Below are positions 8,224-16,940 of a DNA stretch of 64,000 nucleotides, in pieces (within the stretch, counting starts at the first letter, position 1; the number at the start of each line of letters is the position of its first letter). The DNA is from Paractinoplanes rishiriensis (lineage in GTDB: Bacteria; Actinomycetota; Actinomycetes; Mycobacteriales; Micromonosporaceae): NCBI RefSeq assembly GCF_016862375.1, contig NZ_BOMV01000073.1:62001-126000 (forward strand), in the 5' to 3' direction. The position numbers and the translations under genes are program-made. The notes beneath the pieces are model-generated. The model did not search any database and was not told where the DNA came from. It saw only the letters and a list, made by a program, of their open reading frames with translations.

Positions 8224-8849
8224 CCGGCCTCGAAACCAGCGCGAGCAATAGCACGAGCCCGGCCCTGCGGATCGCCGCGGACGGCGACATCGACCGGGTA
8301 GCAGATCTGATCACTGACGCGTTCGACCACCTGACGGTCATTCATTTCCTGGTGCGAGACCCGGCGCGGCGTCGGCCGGTGGTCCGTGACTGGTACCGGC
8401 TGTGGGTCGAACACGCCATCAGCGGCGCCGGGCAGGTCGTCATGACCGAGGCCGGGGATGCGGCGGCGGTGTGGTTCGACCGCACCGGCACGGCCGGCGA
8501 ACCCGAGGACTACACCAGACGCCTGACTGCCTTGGCCGGTGACGACTTGTCACGGTTCGAGCATCTGGATGCGCAGATGGACGCCCACCACCCGGGCGAG
8601 GCGCACTGGCACCTGCTGTTCCTCGCCGTGCGTCCGGATCGGCAGAACCGCGGGCTCGGCGGCGCCCTCATGCAGCACACTCATGCCCGTCTCGACGACG
8701 CCGGCACCGCCGCGTATCTGGAGGCGACCGGTGAGGACAACCGCAGGTTGTACCGGCGGCACGGCTACATCGACATGACCCCCGCCACCCTGCCGGTAGC
8801 CCCCGGGATCCGCCTGTACCGGATGTGGCGCCCCGCCCAGGACACCTAA
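8220..8849 (+). CDS. GNAT-family N-acetyltransferase
   Basis: Encodes 209 aa from ATG 8220, overlapping the permease stop. Contains the GNAT core: LFLAVRPDRQNRGLGGALMQ supplies the beta-4 strand and the R-G-x-G loop for acetyl-CoA, followed by AYLEATGEDNRRLYRRHGY, a motif B-like helix and strand. The N-terminal part (LRIAADGDIDRVADLI) fits the first strand and helix. The substrate is unknown; translational coupling to the permease suggests acetylation of the imported compound. Cytoplasmic. Confidence 0.8.
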   Translation: MTGLETSASNSTSPALRIAADGDIDRVADLITDAFDHLTVIHFLVRDPARRRPVVRDWYRLWVEHAISGAGQVVMTEAGDAAAVWFDRTGTAGEPEDYTRRLTALAGDDLSRFEHLDAQMDAHHPGEAHWHLLFLAVRPDRQNRGLGGALMQHTHARLDDAGTAAYLEATGEDNRRLYRRHGYIDMTPATLPVAPGIRLYRMWRPAQDT

Positions 8850-9077
8850 ACCCGGCAGGTCAGCTGCCCACCGCAACCCGAACCTGCGATGGGAACAAGA
8901 TGCCTGCCCCGTCCGGCCCGTCTCCCCGCATGCGATCGACGTCGCCCGATCGCGAAGGGCCGGACCCCGGTGGTGTGCCGCCACCATCGGCCTCCCCACT
9001 CTCCGGGGCCGTCGCGGCGGCACACCACCACCCGAACATCGGCCAACATCAGCAACCCGCAGGGAAAGGACCCACTG

Positions 9078-9209
9078 ATGAGCTTGCACCGGCCGTCTCC
9101 GATTCCACCCTCGACGTCGGCGGGAACGAACGGCCGCCTGGCTCCGCGCATCCGCGTGGTCCCCAACCCGCGCCGCAACCTGGCTGGCACGCCGGGAGTC
9201 TCGTCATGA
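9078..9209 (+). CDS. 43-aa micro-ORF coupled to the methyltransferase
   Basis: ATG 9078 has a strong ribosome site (GGGAAAGGA, 8 bases upstream). The 43-residue product is basic and rich in Pro, Ser and Arg (starts MSLHRPSPIPPS; contains RLAPRIRVVPNPRR) and ends at TGA 9207-9209, overlapping the methyltransferase ATG 9206 in an ATGA arrangement. The methyltransferase has no good ribosome site of its own, so the micro-ORF probably delivers ribosomes to it. Whether the peptide itself has a role, for example as a leader or a substrate, is unknown. No family recognised. Confidence 0.5.
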   Translation: MSLHRPSPIPPSTSAGTNGRLAPRIRVVPNPRRNLAGTPGVSS

Positions 9210-10075
9210 CCAGCGACGACCTGCGTGAGCGGATCGACACGACGCGGCCGCATCCCGCGCGACGGTACAACTACTGGCTCGGCGGCAAAGACAACTATGC
9301 CGCCGACCGCGAGTCCGGTGACGAGATCGCCAAGCGGTGGCCCGCGATCGTGACCGCGGTCCGGGAGAATCGGGCTTTCTTGCAGCGCGCGGTCCGCTAC
9401 AGCGCTGAGCAACTTGGTATCCGGCAGTTCCTGGATATCGGCACCGGTCTGCCGTCGGCGGACAACACCCACGAGGTGGCCCAACGGGCCGATCCGGCCT
9501 GCCGGATCGTCTACGTCGACAATGATCCGCTCGTCCTTGCTCATGCCCGTGCCCTGCTCACCAGCACACCTGAAGGCGTCACCGCCTACATTGACGCCGA
9601 CCTGCGCGAACCTGCCAAGATCCTCAGGGATCCCGGGTTGGTCGGCGCCCTGGATCTGAACCGGCCGGTGGCGCTGCTGCTCGTTGCGGTCCTGCATTTC
9701 ATCCCCGAGACCGCTGACCCCTACGCCATCGTGAGCACTCTCAAGGACGCGCTCGCACCGGGCAGCCTGCTGGTGCTCTCGCACGGCAGCTTCGACCTGC
9801 TACCGCAAGCCACCGTCACCGCGCTGACCGGCGACCACTACCCCGGCAATGACCACTTCCACGCTCGCACCCGCGTCCAGGTCGAACGGTTCTTCGACGG
9901 CTTCGATCTGATCCAACCCAGCCCGGACGACCTCGAACGGCCACCGCCTGAACTCGGCGTCATCAGCGACTGGGCTCGCGCCCCGCATGACGGAGGACCG
10001 GCTCCGGAGCAGGTCTCCACCTGGGGCGCCGTGGCCCGCAAACCGCGCAGCCGCGGAGACCGCAGTGCTGCGTAA
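9206..10075 (+). CDS. SAM-dependent methyltransferase (DUF574/Methyltransf_19 family)
   Basis: Encodes 289 aa. Hallmarks of the actinobacterial S-adenosyl methyltransferase family are plain: ARRYNYWLGGKDNYAADRE at about 15-33, FLDIGTGLPSADNTHEVAQ (SAM-binding glycine loop) and RIVYVDNDPLVLAHARALL. The family is abundant in actinomycetes; its acceptors are largely unknown. Start ATG 9206 overlaps the micro-ORF stop. The next small gene begins inside its 3' end (GTG 10065), so the run micro-ORF, methyltransferase, small protein is tightly packed. Cytoplasmic. Confidence 0.85.
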   Translation: MTSDDLRERIDTTRPHPARRYNYWLGGKDNYAADRESGDEIAKRWPAIVTAVRENRAFLQRAVRYSAEQLGIRQFLDIGTGLPSADNTHEVAQRADPACRIVYVDNDPLVLAHARALLTSTPEGVTAYIDADLREPAKILRDPGLVGALDLNRPVALLLVAVLHFIPETADPYAIVSTLKDALAPGSLLVLSHGSFDLLPQATVTALTGDHYPGNDHFHARTRVQVERFFDGFDLIQPSPDDLERPPPELGVISDWARAPHDGGPAPEQVSTWGAVARKPRSRGDRSAA

Positions 10076-10247
10076 CGCCCTGTTCGCCACCGCATCCCGC
10101 CTGCCCAACGCCGACGTGGGAGTGGTGATCTGGGGGGTCTACGTGGAGATCGAGGGAGTGCACCTCGACCCCGAACACGGCCGCATCGTCCTGGAACTGG
10201 ACGAGGACGCCCTACCCGCGGCGATCCGCCGCGCGGCGGACGAGTAG
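10065..10247 (+). CDS. Small hypothetical protein
   Basis: Encodes 60 aa from GTG 10065 with GGAGA upstream; overlaps the last codons of the methyltransferase gene. The sequence looks like a genuine small beta-rich domain (VGVVIWGVYVEIEGVHL, then GRIVLELDEDALPAAI) with balanced composition and good third-position GC. No family recognised. Tight coupling suggests it works with the methyltransferase. The 10248-10489 stretch after it holds no convincing gene. Confidence 0.6.
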   Translation: MLRNALFATASRLPNADVGVVIWGVYVEIEGVHLDPEHGRIVLELDEDALPAAIRRAADE

Positions 10248-10489
10248 CCCCCCGATGAAGAGCAGGCCCATTGCTACCAACGTTCTCCCAGGCACCAACG
10301 GCGGTGACTTCGACCATCTGATCGAGCTGCCGACCGGCCGGCGTGCGCACCGCTGCGGAGTGCGCCCGCCCGGCTTGCCGACAGGGTCCACCGAACCACG
10401 CTGATCGGCCCTCGCCAGACCGCCAGGAGCGGCGTCGCGTCACCCCTGGTCACCCACCAGCACCCCGTACTGCAAAAGGAAAACTTCCG

Positions 10490-10783
10490 ATGACTATGTT
10501 CCGGCCGTTGCTGAACGCGTCCTTACTCTCCAGCGCGGGCAACGGCCGTGCGCTGCCTCTCGTCACCGCCGGCTCGCGGGAACGGGCGTCAGCAGCGGAG
10601 CACAGGCCCGCATGGTGGCGGGCCCGCTTCGCATGGCCGGGTACGCGGCCCCGCCCGGGGCGGGTCGCCGGCCGCGTACCCGGCCCATCCACCGCCACGC
10701 TCGACCTCGACCGGCTGCCCCGCACTTGGCGGCAGCGCCGCGTCCCTGGATTGCCAGTGTCGGCTTGCGTGGAGGCGAGGTGA
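10490..10783 (+). CDS. 97-aa basic protein coupled to the following gene
   Basis: ATG 10490 follows a good ribosome site (AAAAGGAAAA). The 97-residue product is rich in Arg, Pro and Ala (MTMFRPLLNASLLSSAG at its start, then several Trp/Arg clusters) with no recognisable fold. Its TGA (10781-10783) overlaps the next GTG (10780) in GTGA. This repeats the design seen at 9078: a basic small ORF with a strong start, followed by a coupled larger gene. It could be a leader ORF or an independent small protein. Confidence 0.45.
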   Translation: MTMFRPLLNASLLSSAGNGRALPLVTAGSRERASAAEHRPAWWRARFAWPGTRPRPGRVAGRVPGPSTATLDLDRLPRTWRQRRVPGLPVSACVEAR

Positions 10784-11367
10784 GCAGCGACATTGACCGC
10801 GACCCGCGCGTCGCTGCGGATCTCGCCCGCCTCGACAGTCTTCTCGGCGTGCGACCCCGGCGCCGGGCGCCCGCGCGGGCACGGGCGCGGGCCACGGCGA
10901 CGGGTTCGGAGCATGGCGCCTTCGAAACGGCGGTCGCCGTCGCGGCTGCGCGTGTCGCCGACGAACGGCGGATGCGCTGGTATACCCGGTGGGACCGCTG
11001 GCGGGGGCATTTGCTGAGCCGTGGCACTCGTCCGTTGGTGGTCAGGTATCTGCCACCGGACTGGATGTCGTACCTGCTCTGGTACAGCCGGCACACCCAG
11101 GCGTGGGTTCTCGAACTGCGCGACGGCAAGGGCCTGATCGTCATGGACGAGAACCGCGACCTCGCCCGTAACGACGTGTACGCCGCGCAGAGCTGGGCCT
11201 GCACCTGCTGGACCGACCGGCTGGACGAGCGGTGTTACGCATGGCTGCCAGTCACCGTGACCCGGCGCCGCGGCTGGACTCCGATGTTCGACCCGCACTG
11301 GCGACACAGCCGGCTCTACCACGACCTGCACCGCGCAAGAGACGCAGCCAGCTGCTGCACATGGTGA
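10780..11367 (+). CDS. Hypothetical protein
   Basis: Encodes 195 aa from GTG 10780, with GGAGG 5 bases upstream and a 4-bp overlap with the preceding small ORF. After a charged N-terminus (ARARARATATG, about 38-48) comes a conserved-looking region with many aromatics: RWYTRWDRWRGHLL, PPDWMSYLLWYSRHTQAWVLEL and SWACTCWTDRLDERCYAWLPV. No catalytic motif or family recognised. Not membrane-spanning. It belongs to the same plus-strand run as the methyltransferase. Confidence 0.55.
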   Translation: MSSDIDRDPRVAADLARLDSLLGVRPRRRAPARARARATATGSEHGAFETAVAVAAARVADERRMRWYTRWDRWRGHLLSRGTRPLVVRYLPPDWMSYLLWYSRHTQAWVLELRDGKGLIVMDENRDLARNDVYAAQSWACTCWTDRLDERCYAWLPVTVTRRRGWTPMFDPHWRHSRLYHDLHRARDAASCCTW

Positions 11368-11502
11368 CCAGATCCGCGACCTGGCCAGACGCCCCCAACT
11401 GGCCCGCCAGGGCAGCCGCGCGGCAACCCGCAAGCCTTCCGCGGCCAAACCACCGGCCGTGATCACCAGCCCTTCGCCAGGCCCCACCCGCAGGAGCACT
11501 CC

Positions 11503-11799
11503 ATGACCGGTCCCACCAGCACGCCCGGCGCCCGCCGGCCGGCCCCTCCGGCGTCGGTTGTCGCCGCGGCCCGAGCGGACTACGACCGCGTACGACCCAA
11601 GCTCGCGGAAGCGGTGGTGAAGGTCCGCGCCGAACTCGCGGCCGGAGCCGACGACTTCGAGGCGGTCGCCGACGTATGGCTCAGCCTGCTCGTGCAGCAG
11701 TACAAACCCGAAACGCTGCTGCTGGCCGCCATCGCCATCGTCCAGGTTGCCAAAGAGCCACACCCGCAAGCACTCACCGACCCCGACAACCAGAAGTAG
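11503..11799 (+). CDS. Small helical hypothetical protein
   Basis: Encodes 98 aa from ATG 11503 with AGGAG upstream. After a Pro/Ala-rich start, residues 18-85 are predicted helical (VVAAARADYDRVRPKLAEAV, then LLLAAIAIVQVA). Balanced composition and strong third-position GC support a real gene. No family recognised. The preceding gap (11368-11502) contains only its leader. Confidence 0.55.
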   Translation: MTGPTSTPGARRPAPPASVVAAARADYDRVRPKLAEAVVKVRAELAAGADDFEAVADVWLSLLVQQYKPETLLLAAIAIVQVAKEPHPQALTDPDNQK

Positions 11800-11901
11800 G
11801 CCACCGGTTTCGCCGCCGTGCCAGCTGGCAGAACCGCCCTGCGCACCGGTGCGTTGTCAGCATCTACACCGCCCTCGTCAGCCTCATTCGAGAGAACTTC
11901 A

Positions 11902-12024
11902 ATGAAGCCTGTTAGCCGATTAATGATCACCGTGGCTGCCGTGGCCGGGGTGTTCGCCTGCACTGCATCGCCCCGCCGTCACGGAATATTCCGGTGCGCG
12001 AAGCCTGGTGGTGGGCAGTGGTGA
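11902..12024 (+). CDS. Possible 40-aa lipoprotein-like leader ORF
   Basis: ATG 11902 with GAGAGAA upstream. Residues 1-20 resemble a lipoprotein signal (MKPVSRLMITVAAVAGVFAC, lipobox VFAC), but only 20 residues follow. The TGA (12022-12024) overlaps GTG 12021 of the helicase, so the ORF may act mainly as a translational leader. It may equally be a chance frame. Low confidence. Confidence 0.35.
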   Translation: MKPVSRLMITVAAVAGVFACTASPRRHGIFRCAKPGGGQW

Positions 12025-14993
12025 TCGAGCCGTCGGCGTTGCGGGGCCGTCCGGCTGGTCTGCTTCCGCTGCTGGGCTACCAGGCCGATGCGGTGCCCGC
12101 GCTGGCCGAAGGGTTGCCGGCCGGTGGCCGGGGGCAGTTCATCGCGGCGTGCGGCACCGGCAAAACGATGGTCGGTTTGCACACAGCCCTGCAGGTGTGC
12201 CCAGCCGGACTGGTGGTCCTGACCTGCCCGAGCCTGGCACTGCTGGCACAAACCCTGGAGCTGTGGGCCGCCGTCACCCCGCACGTACTGGCGGTGTGCA
12301 GCGACACCAGCGTCGCCACCCGGGCACGCCAGGCGTACCAGGTTGACTGCCCGGTCACGACGAAGGCGACCGAGGTGGTGGTCTGGCTGATCAGGCAGCC
12401 CACCGACCGGCTCCGGCTGATCCTGGTCACCCACAAATCCGCCGCCGTCGCCGGCGCGGGTCTGCTGGCCACCGGCATACCGGCGGATCTGCTGCTGGTC
12501 GACGAAGCCCACCGCACCACCGGCCACACCGCCAAACAGTCCGCGGTGGTCCACCACGACACCGGCCTACCCGCCCGGCGCAGGCTGTACAAGACCGCCA
12601 CCCCGAGGGTTCTCGGTCCACGCCAGGACCCGCGCCAGGCGATGTCCATGGACGACGAGCGCTACTTCGGACCAGTGCTGTTCCGCTACCCGTTCGCCGA
12701 CGCCATCGCGGACGGCTGGCTCGACGACTTCCGAGCCGTCGCGATCGGCATCACCCGCCGCGAGGTCCTGCACCTGCTCCACCAAGCGGGTTCCAGCGCG
12801 GTCGTGCAGGCCGGTGACGCACCCCTGCACACCGTCGTCGTGCAGGCCGCCCTGATCCGCGCGGCGAAGACGTTCGGCCTACGCCGGATCCTCGTGTTCG
12901 CCCGCACCATCCGCGAGTCCCGCGAGTTCGCCCGCACCCTCGCCCGGACCCTCGACGTGCTGCCACCCGACGAGCGCCCGGACGGCCCGTTGACCGTCCG
13001 GCACGTCGACAGCACCCAAAGCGTACGAACCCGTACGGCGGCCCTCGACCTGCTCGCCGAGCCGCCGCAGGACGGGTGGACCGTCGTGTCGAACCCGCAC
13101 TGCCTCGCCGAAGGGATCGACGTCCCGGCGATCGACACGGTGGTGTACGCCCACGCCCCCCGCTCGGCCGTCGATGTGGTGCAAGGTGTCAGCCGGGCAC
13201 TGCGCCGCAACCCGCACGGCCCCGGCATCGCCACCGTCCTGGTACCGATGCTGCTACCCGACGACGGCAGTGACCTCACCGACCTCGGCCCCTGGCAGAC
13301 CCTGCTGCACACCCTGTGGGCGCTACGCGCCCACGACGACCGCTTCGCAGCGTCACTCGACCTGCAACGCGCCCGCCACACCCGCGACCAACCTGTGGCA
13401 CTACCCGACCAAGTCCGGCTGATCCTGCCCGCCGGCTACACCACCCAAGACATCCTCGACCACGTCGCCGTCCGGATCGTCGAACACGCCAGCACCACCT
13501 GGACCGCCGGCATCGACGCGCTGACCGCCTTCCACTCCGAACACGGCCACAGCAACGTCCCACCCGGTTACCACGCCGGCCGCCTCGACCTGTCCCAATG
13601 GCTGCGCCAACAACTCGCGCTACTGCACGCCGGTCAACAACCCGCCGACCGGATCGCGGCCCTGCACAAGCTCGGCCTCTCGGTCACCGTCGCCGCCACG
13701 ACCGGCCCGGACACCGTCGACCACGAAGCCGCACACCACCTCGACGCCGTCCGCGCCTACCACCGCCAGCACGGGCACCTGCGCACCCTGCCCGGCACCG
13801 TCATCGACGGCATCGACATCCACCAGTGGCTGGCGAGCAGCCGCCACCCCGGCAGCCGCGCCCGCACCGACCCCGTGGTGGGCCGGATCCTCGACACCCT
13901 GGACCCCGGCTGGGACATCATCCACGAACCCGCGTGCGTCGCCTCCCTGCACGCCGCCCGCACCCACCACACCCGCCACGCCGACCTACGGCCCGCACCC
14001 GACATCGTCATCGACAACCACGACATCCACCAATGGCTGACCCGCTGCCGCGACCCGCAAAGCTGCGTCCACCGCGACCCGACCTTGCACGCCCTGCTCA
14101 CCGCCATGGACCCGCGCTGGACGCAGCCACCCCCTCGCGGCCACGACGAAGCCCTGCGCGCCGTCCGCGCCTATCACGCCGAACACGGTCATGTGTTGTG
14201 GCCGGCGGGAACCGTCATCGACGGCACCGACCTGGACCAGATATCGGAACGCTTTTACGGCTGGTGTGTCAACGGCAGCCTCTCCGGCGGGCAGACCGCC
14301 GCGTGGGCAGCCCTCGGCGTCGCCCGCCGCCACCGCAGCAACCTCACCTTCGACCGCAGCATCACCGCGGCCCGGCAGTACCTCGCCCGGGAAGGTCACC
14401 TCAACCCACCTCCCGAACACCGAGAAAACGGCATCGCGCTGCAGACGTGGCTCACCCGCGTACCCAGCTTCGCCCGCCGCGGCTACCACACCACCGAACA
14501 GACCCGCGAACTCGTCGAACTCGGCATCGGCGTCCCCCGACCCGAACACCGGACACCAGCTCGCACCACAACCCCGCCACGAGAGCACCCGGACAAGGAA
14601 CTCCGCGCGGCGCAAGCCTTCCACCGCCGGCACGGCCACCTCTTCCCCACACCCGACACCCTCATCAAAGGCATCAACCTGTACGCCGCGCTGCGCCTGA
14701 TCCGACACCGATACGTCCAGGGCCGGCTGAACAGCGAGCAGCTCGACCGCTGGAACGCCCTGGGCATGGTCTGGGACACCAGAGAAGCCGAATTCGCCTG
14801 GGGCATCACCGCCTGCCGCATCTACCGCGCCCGCCAAGGCCGCCTCAACCCCAGCCCGGACCACAGCGAGATAGGCATCCCCCTGCACCAATGGATCACC
14901 ACACAACGCCGACGCTCGACTATGGGCACCCTCAGCCACACCGAACGCGACCAACTAATCGACGTAGGCGTACTGCCCCTCCGCGATTCCTGA
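12021..14993 (+). CDS. DEAH-type helicase with seven helicase-associated (HA) repeats
   Basis: Encodes 990 aa from GTG 12021. Superfamily-2 motor: Walker A AACGTGKT (about 43-49), LLVDEAH (motif II, about 158-163), KTATPR (motif III), and motif VI-like VVQGVSRALRR. From about residue 485 to the end come seven roughly 65-residue repeats of the Helicase-associated domain type, each with a Y/FHxxHGH-like core, a hydrophobic GxxL/IxxW stretch and a spacer. HA-domain helicases are frequent near telomeres of Streptomyces linear plasmids and chromosomes and on mobile elements; the HA repeats probably bind DNA. Roles in replication, telomere maintenance or phage defence have been suggested, and none can be decided here. 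Seven repeats is unusually many. Possible coupling to a leader ORF. Confidence 0.8.
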   Translation: MIEPSALRGRPAGLLPLLGYQADAVPALAEGLPAGGRGQFIAACGTGKTMVGLHTALQVCPAGLVVLTCPSLALLAQTLELWAAVTPHVLAVCSDTSVATRARQAYQVDCPVTTKATEVVVWLIRQPTDRLRLILVTHKSAAVAGAGLLATGIPADLLLVDEAHRTTGHTAKQSAVVHHDTGLPARRRLYKTATPRVLGPRQDPRQAMSMDDERYFGPVLFRYPFADAIADGWLDDFRAVAIGITRREVLHLLHQAGSSAVVQAGDAPLHTVVVQAALIRAAKTFGLRRILVFARTIRESREFARTLARTLDVLPPDERPDGPLTVRHVDSTQSVRTRTAALDLLAEPPQDGWTVVSNPHCLAEGIDVPAIDTVVYAHAPRSAVDVVQGVSRALRRNPHGPGIATVLVPMLLPDDGSDLTDLGPWQTLLHTLWALRAHDDRFAASLDLQRARHTRDQPVALPDQVRLILPAGYTTQDILDHVAVRIVEHASTTWTAGIDALTAFHSEHGHSNVPPGYHAGRLDLSQWLRQQLALLHAGQQPADRIAALHKLGLSVTVAATTGPDTVDHEAAHHLDAVRAYHRQHGHLRTLPGTVIDGIDIHQWLASSRHPGSRARTDPVVGRILDTLDPGWDIIHEPACVASLHAARTHHTRHADLRPAPDIVIDNHDIHQWLTRCRDPQSCVHRDPTLHALLTAMDPRWTQPPPRGHDEALRAVRAYHAEHGHVLWPAGTVIDGTDLDQISERFYGWCVNGSLSGGQTAAWAALGVARRHRSNLTFDRSITAARQYLAREGHLNPPPEHRENGIALQTWLTRVPSFARRGYHTTEQTRELVELGIGVPRPEHRTPARTTTPPREHPDKELRAAQAFHRRHGHLFPTPDTLIKGINLYAALRLIRHRYVQGRLNSEQLDRWNALGMVWDTREAEFAWGITACRIYRARQGRLNPSPDHSEIGIPLHQWITTQRRRSTMGTLSHTERDQLIDVGVLPLRDS

Positions 14994-15225
14994 CACGCCC
15001 GTTGAGCCGGTGCCCGCGAAGAGGCCGGGGCGGACATTCTCTCCACCTCGGCATAGGCGCCGCAAATATATTTCCGAATACCACAGTATGACTGCAACGG
15101 CTTAAAGAGTGCCGCGACGTTTCGGTTCGCGACAGGGTATGCCGACGAAAGGGCTACCGACCGTATTCAGGCCGCGAAGGTCTTCATCAGATGAACGCGA
15201 TACATCGATCGAAAGGAAATCAGGA

Positions 15226-16146
15226 ATGTCTGAGACAACGGGAAACGGCTCCTCCGGTATCCGGTCGCTGCTGGTCCAGCATCCTTTGCCTGATGTGACT
15301 GGACTTGCTCCCTTGTCGATCCTCGACGGGGACGCGCCCACGGTCATCGAGGTAGCGGACGCGCTGAACAGCCCGCCAGCAGACTTGTTCGACGTCGTCG
15401 ATCAACGCGGTGCGCTCGTCGTGAGATCAGGTGATGGCGGCTTCGCGCGAGACGCGCTGCGTTCCGTATTGGGGGTGGGTGGAGAGCTGATCCAGTCGGC
15501 GGCAGAATTGGGGAAAGCAGGGCAGTCCGACTTTTATCAGGTCGTCGATCGCGGCATGGATATCAACGACCCGAACGTTCTGTTCTCGGCGACGACCCTT
15601 CCGATCGGGTTCCACTCGGATGGCAATGAGCCGGATTGGGTGCCCGGCTATTTTGCGCTCTACTGCCAGCAGACGGCGAGCCAGGGCGGCGAGTCGCGGC
15701 TCGTAGACGCGGCCGAGGCATATGCGCGACTGCTCAAGGTCGGCGAATTCAACGATCTGCTCTCACGCGATTTCTTCCGAGATGAGATCCTGTTCGGCAA
15801 TTCCGAGCACGCGGCGGCGATGGCCGTCCGGTCCCGGCACTGGCCGATCTTCTCCGAGGATCTGTGGGGAGTCGGCTTTACGTTCCGGTACACGCGCCGC
15901 CGGTTGGAGACGGGGCACGAGCGAGCAGGCGCCCCGCTGACCGCGAAGGAGTCCGCCTTCCTGGACGTCATGGACGCCCAGTTCGCCACGGCCGGCGCGA
16001 CCTTCGCGCTGCGCCAGGGAGATCTGTTGATCGTCGATAACCGGCGGGTCGCCCATGACCGCCTGCCGTACCAGGACGGGCAGGAGAAGCGATCCCTTCT
16101 ACGCGCGTGGATCCGCCGGACCCCTCTGCAAGACGCCAACGCCTAA
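15226..16146 (+). CDS. TauD/TfdA-type Fe(II)/2-oxoglutarate dioxygenase
   Basis: Encodes 306 aa from ATG 15226 (AAGGAAATCAGGA upstream). Iron-binding triad: His130-x-Asp132 (GFHSDGNEPDW) and distal His277 (DNRRVAHDRLP), followed by the Arg expected to bind 2-oxoglutarate (RSLLRAW). The family hydroxylates or desaturates small molecules, often free or carrier-bound amino acids in natural-product pathways. Substrate unknown; His-x-Asp rather than His-x-Glu argues against an arginine beta-hydroxylase of the VioC type. It heads a group with a sulfotransferase and a nucleotidyltransferase. Base composition drops sharply toward AT in the 15060-15225 leader, marking a cargo boundary. Confidence 0.85.
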   Translation: MSETTGNGSSGIRSLLVQHPLPDVTGLAPLSILDGDAPTVIEVADALNSPPADLFDVVDQRGALVVRSGDGGFARDALRSVLGVGGELIQSAAELGKAGQSDFYQVVDRGMDINDPNVLFSATTLPIGFHSDGNEPDWVPGYFALYCQQTASQGGESRLVDAAEAYARLLKVGEFNDLLSRDFFRDEILFGNSEHAAAMAVRSRHWPIFSEDLWGVGFTFRYTRRRLETGHERAGAPLTAKESAFLDVMDAQFATAGATFALRQGDLLIVDNRRVAHDRLPYQDGQEKRSLLRAWIRRTPLQDANA

Positions 16147-16154
16147 AGCGTCTC

Positions 16155-16940
16155 ATGGCGAAGATCAGGACCACCAGGAGCGGAACTCCCCTGGTTTGCA
16201 TCATCGGGGCGAAGAAGGCAGCGACCACATCGCTTTTTACGTGGCTCGCTGCCGCTCCTGAGATAAACCCTTCAGGGACGAAAGAGTTGCACTACTTCTC
16301 CCACGTGACGCAAGGAGACCGTGATTGGTATCTGTCGCACTTCGATCGACACGCGGTCGGTCGCCTGCTCCTTGAGGCAAGTCCTTACTACCTCTTTCAT
16401 CCTAGCGCCGCTATGCACTGCGCCGAGAATTTCGAAAACGTCAAGGCAATAGCGGTCCTGCGGGATCCCGTCGAGCGCGCCTACAGTGACTATCAGCAGA
16501 GCGTGCGACGCGGTAGGGAAAAACTGTCTTTTGAAGAAGCGATAGAGGTCGAACCGCGTAGGCTCGCCGGAGAGGAAGAGAAACTCAAGCGGGACCCTGG
16601 ATATTCCAGCTTCTCGCACCGGTCGTACGGATATTTCAGCCGCGGAATTTACGCCCCGCAGATTGAGAGATGGCGCGCGGCCATCGGCGCCGAAAACGTG
16701 TTGGTCTGCGACTTTCATCGCCTTACCCGAGGAGACCGGAAGTCCGCGCTGGAGGTGCTCAGCTTCCTGTCCATATCGCGCGCATATGCCGATAAGGCCA
16801 TCGGGAGCGCCAACACGCAGCGGTATCCACCGCTTGCAGGTGCTACCAGGCGGCGTCTCAGGAGGGCGTATCAATCCTCCGATGAAGAACTTTCTTCCCT
16901 GACTGGAGTGCATTTCTCGTGGATGAAGGAACAGAAATAG
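16155..16940 (+). CDS. PAPS-dependent sulfotransferase
   Basis: Encodes 261 aa from ATG 16155, 8 bp after the dioxygenase stop. The 5'-phosphosulfate loop is IIGAKKAATTSLF (about 16-28), and the 3'-phosphate motif is VLRDPVERAYSDYQQ (about 99-113). These are the two halves of the PAPS-binding site of the sulfotransferase-1/3 fold. It would transfer sulfate to a hydroxyl, possibly one introduced by the dioxygenase next door (inference). Soluble; no membrane segment. Codon use is more AT-tolerant than the element backbone. Confidence 0.85.
   Translation: MAKIRTTRSGTPLVCIIGAKKAATTSLFTWLAAAPEINPSGTKELHYFSHVTQGDRDWYLSHFDRHAVGRLLLEASPYYLFHPSAAMHCAENFENVKAIAVLRDPVERAYSDYQQSVRRGREKLSFEEAIEVEPRRLAGEEEKLKRDPGYSSFSHRSYGYFSRGIYAPQIERWRAAIGAENVLVCDFHRLTRGDRKSALEVLSFLSISRAYADKAIGSANTQRYPPLAGATRRRLRRAYQSSDEELSSLTGVHFSWMKEQK

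Noticed and set aside
13316..15091. 591-codon plus frame inside the helicase gene
   Set aside because: The translation is almost only Pro, Arg, His and Thr, a frame shadow of the HA-repeat helicase.
15226..16146. TauD enzyme as the missing arginine hydroxylase of the NRPS cluster
   Set aside because: It has His-x-Asp instead of the His-x-Glu of VioC-type enzymes, is 42 kb away and sits on the mobile element.
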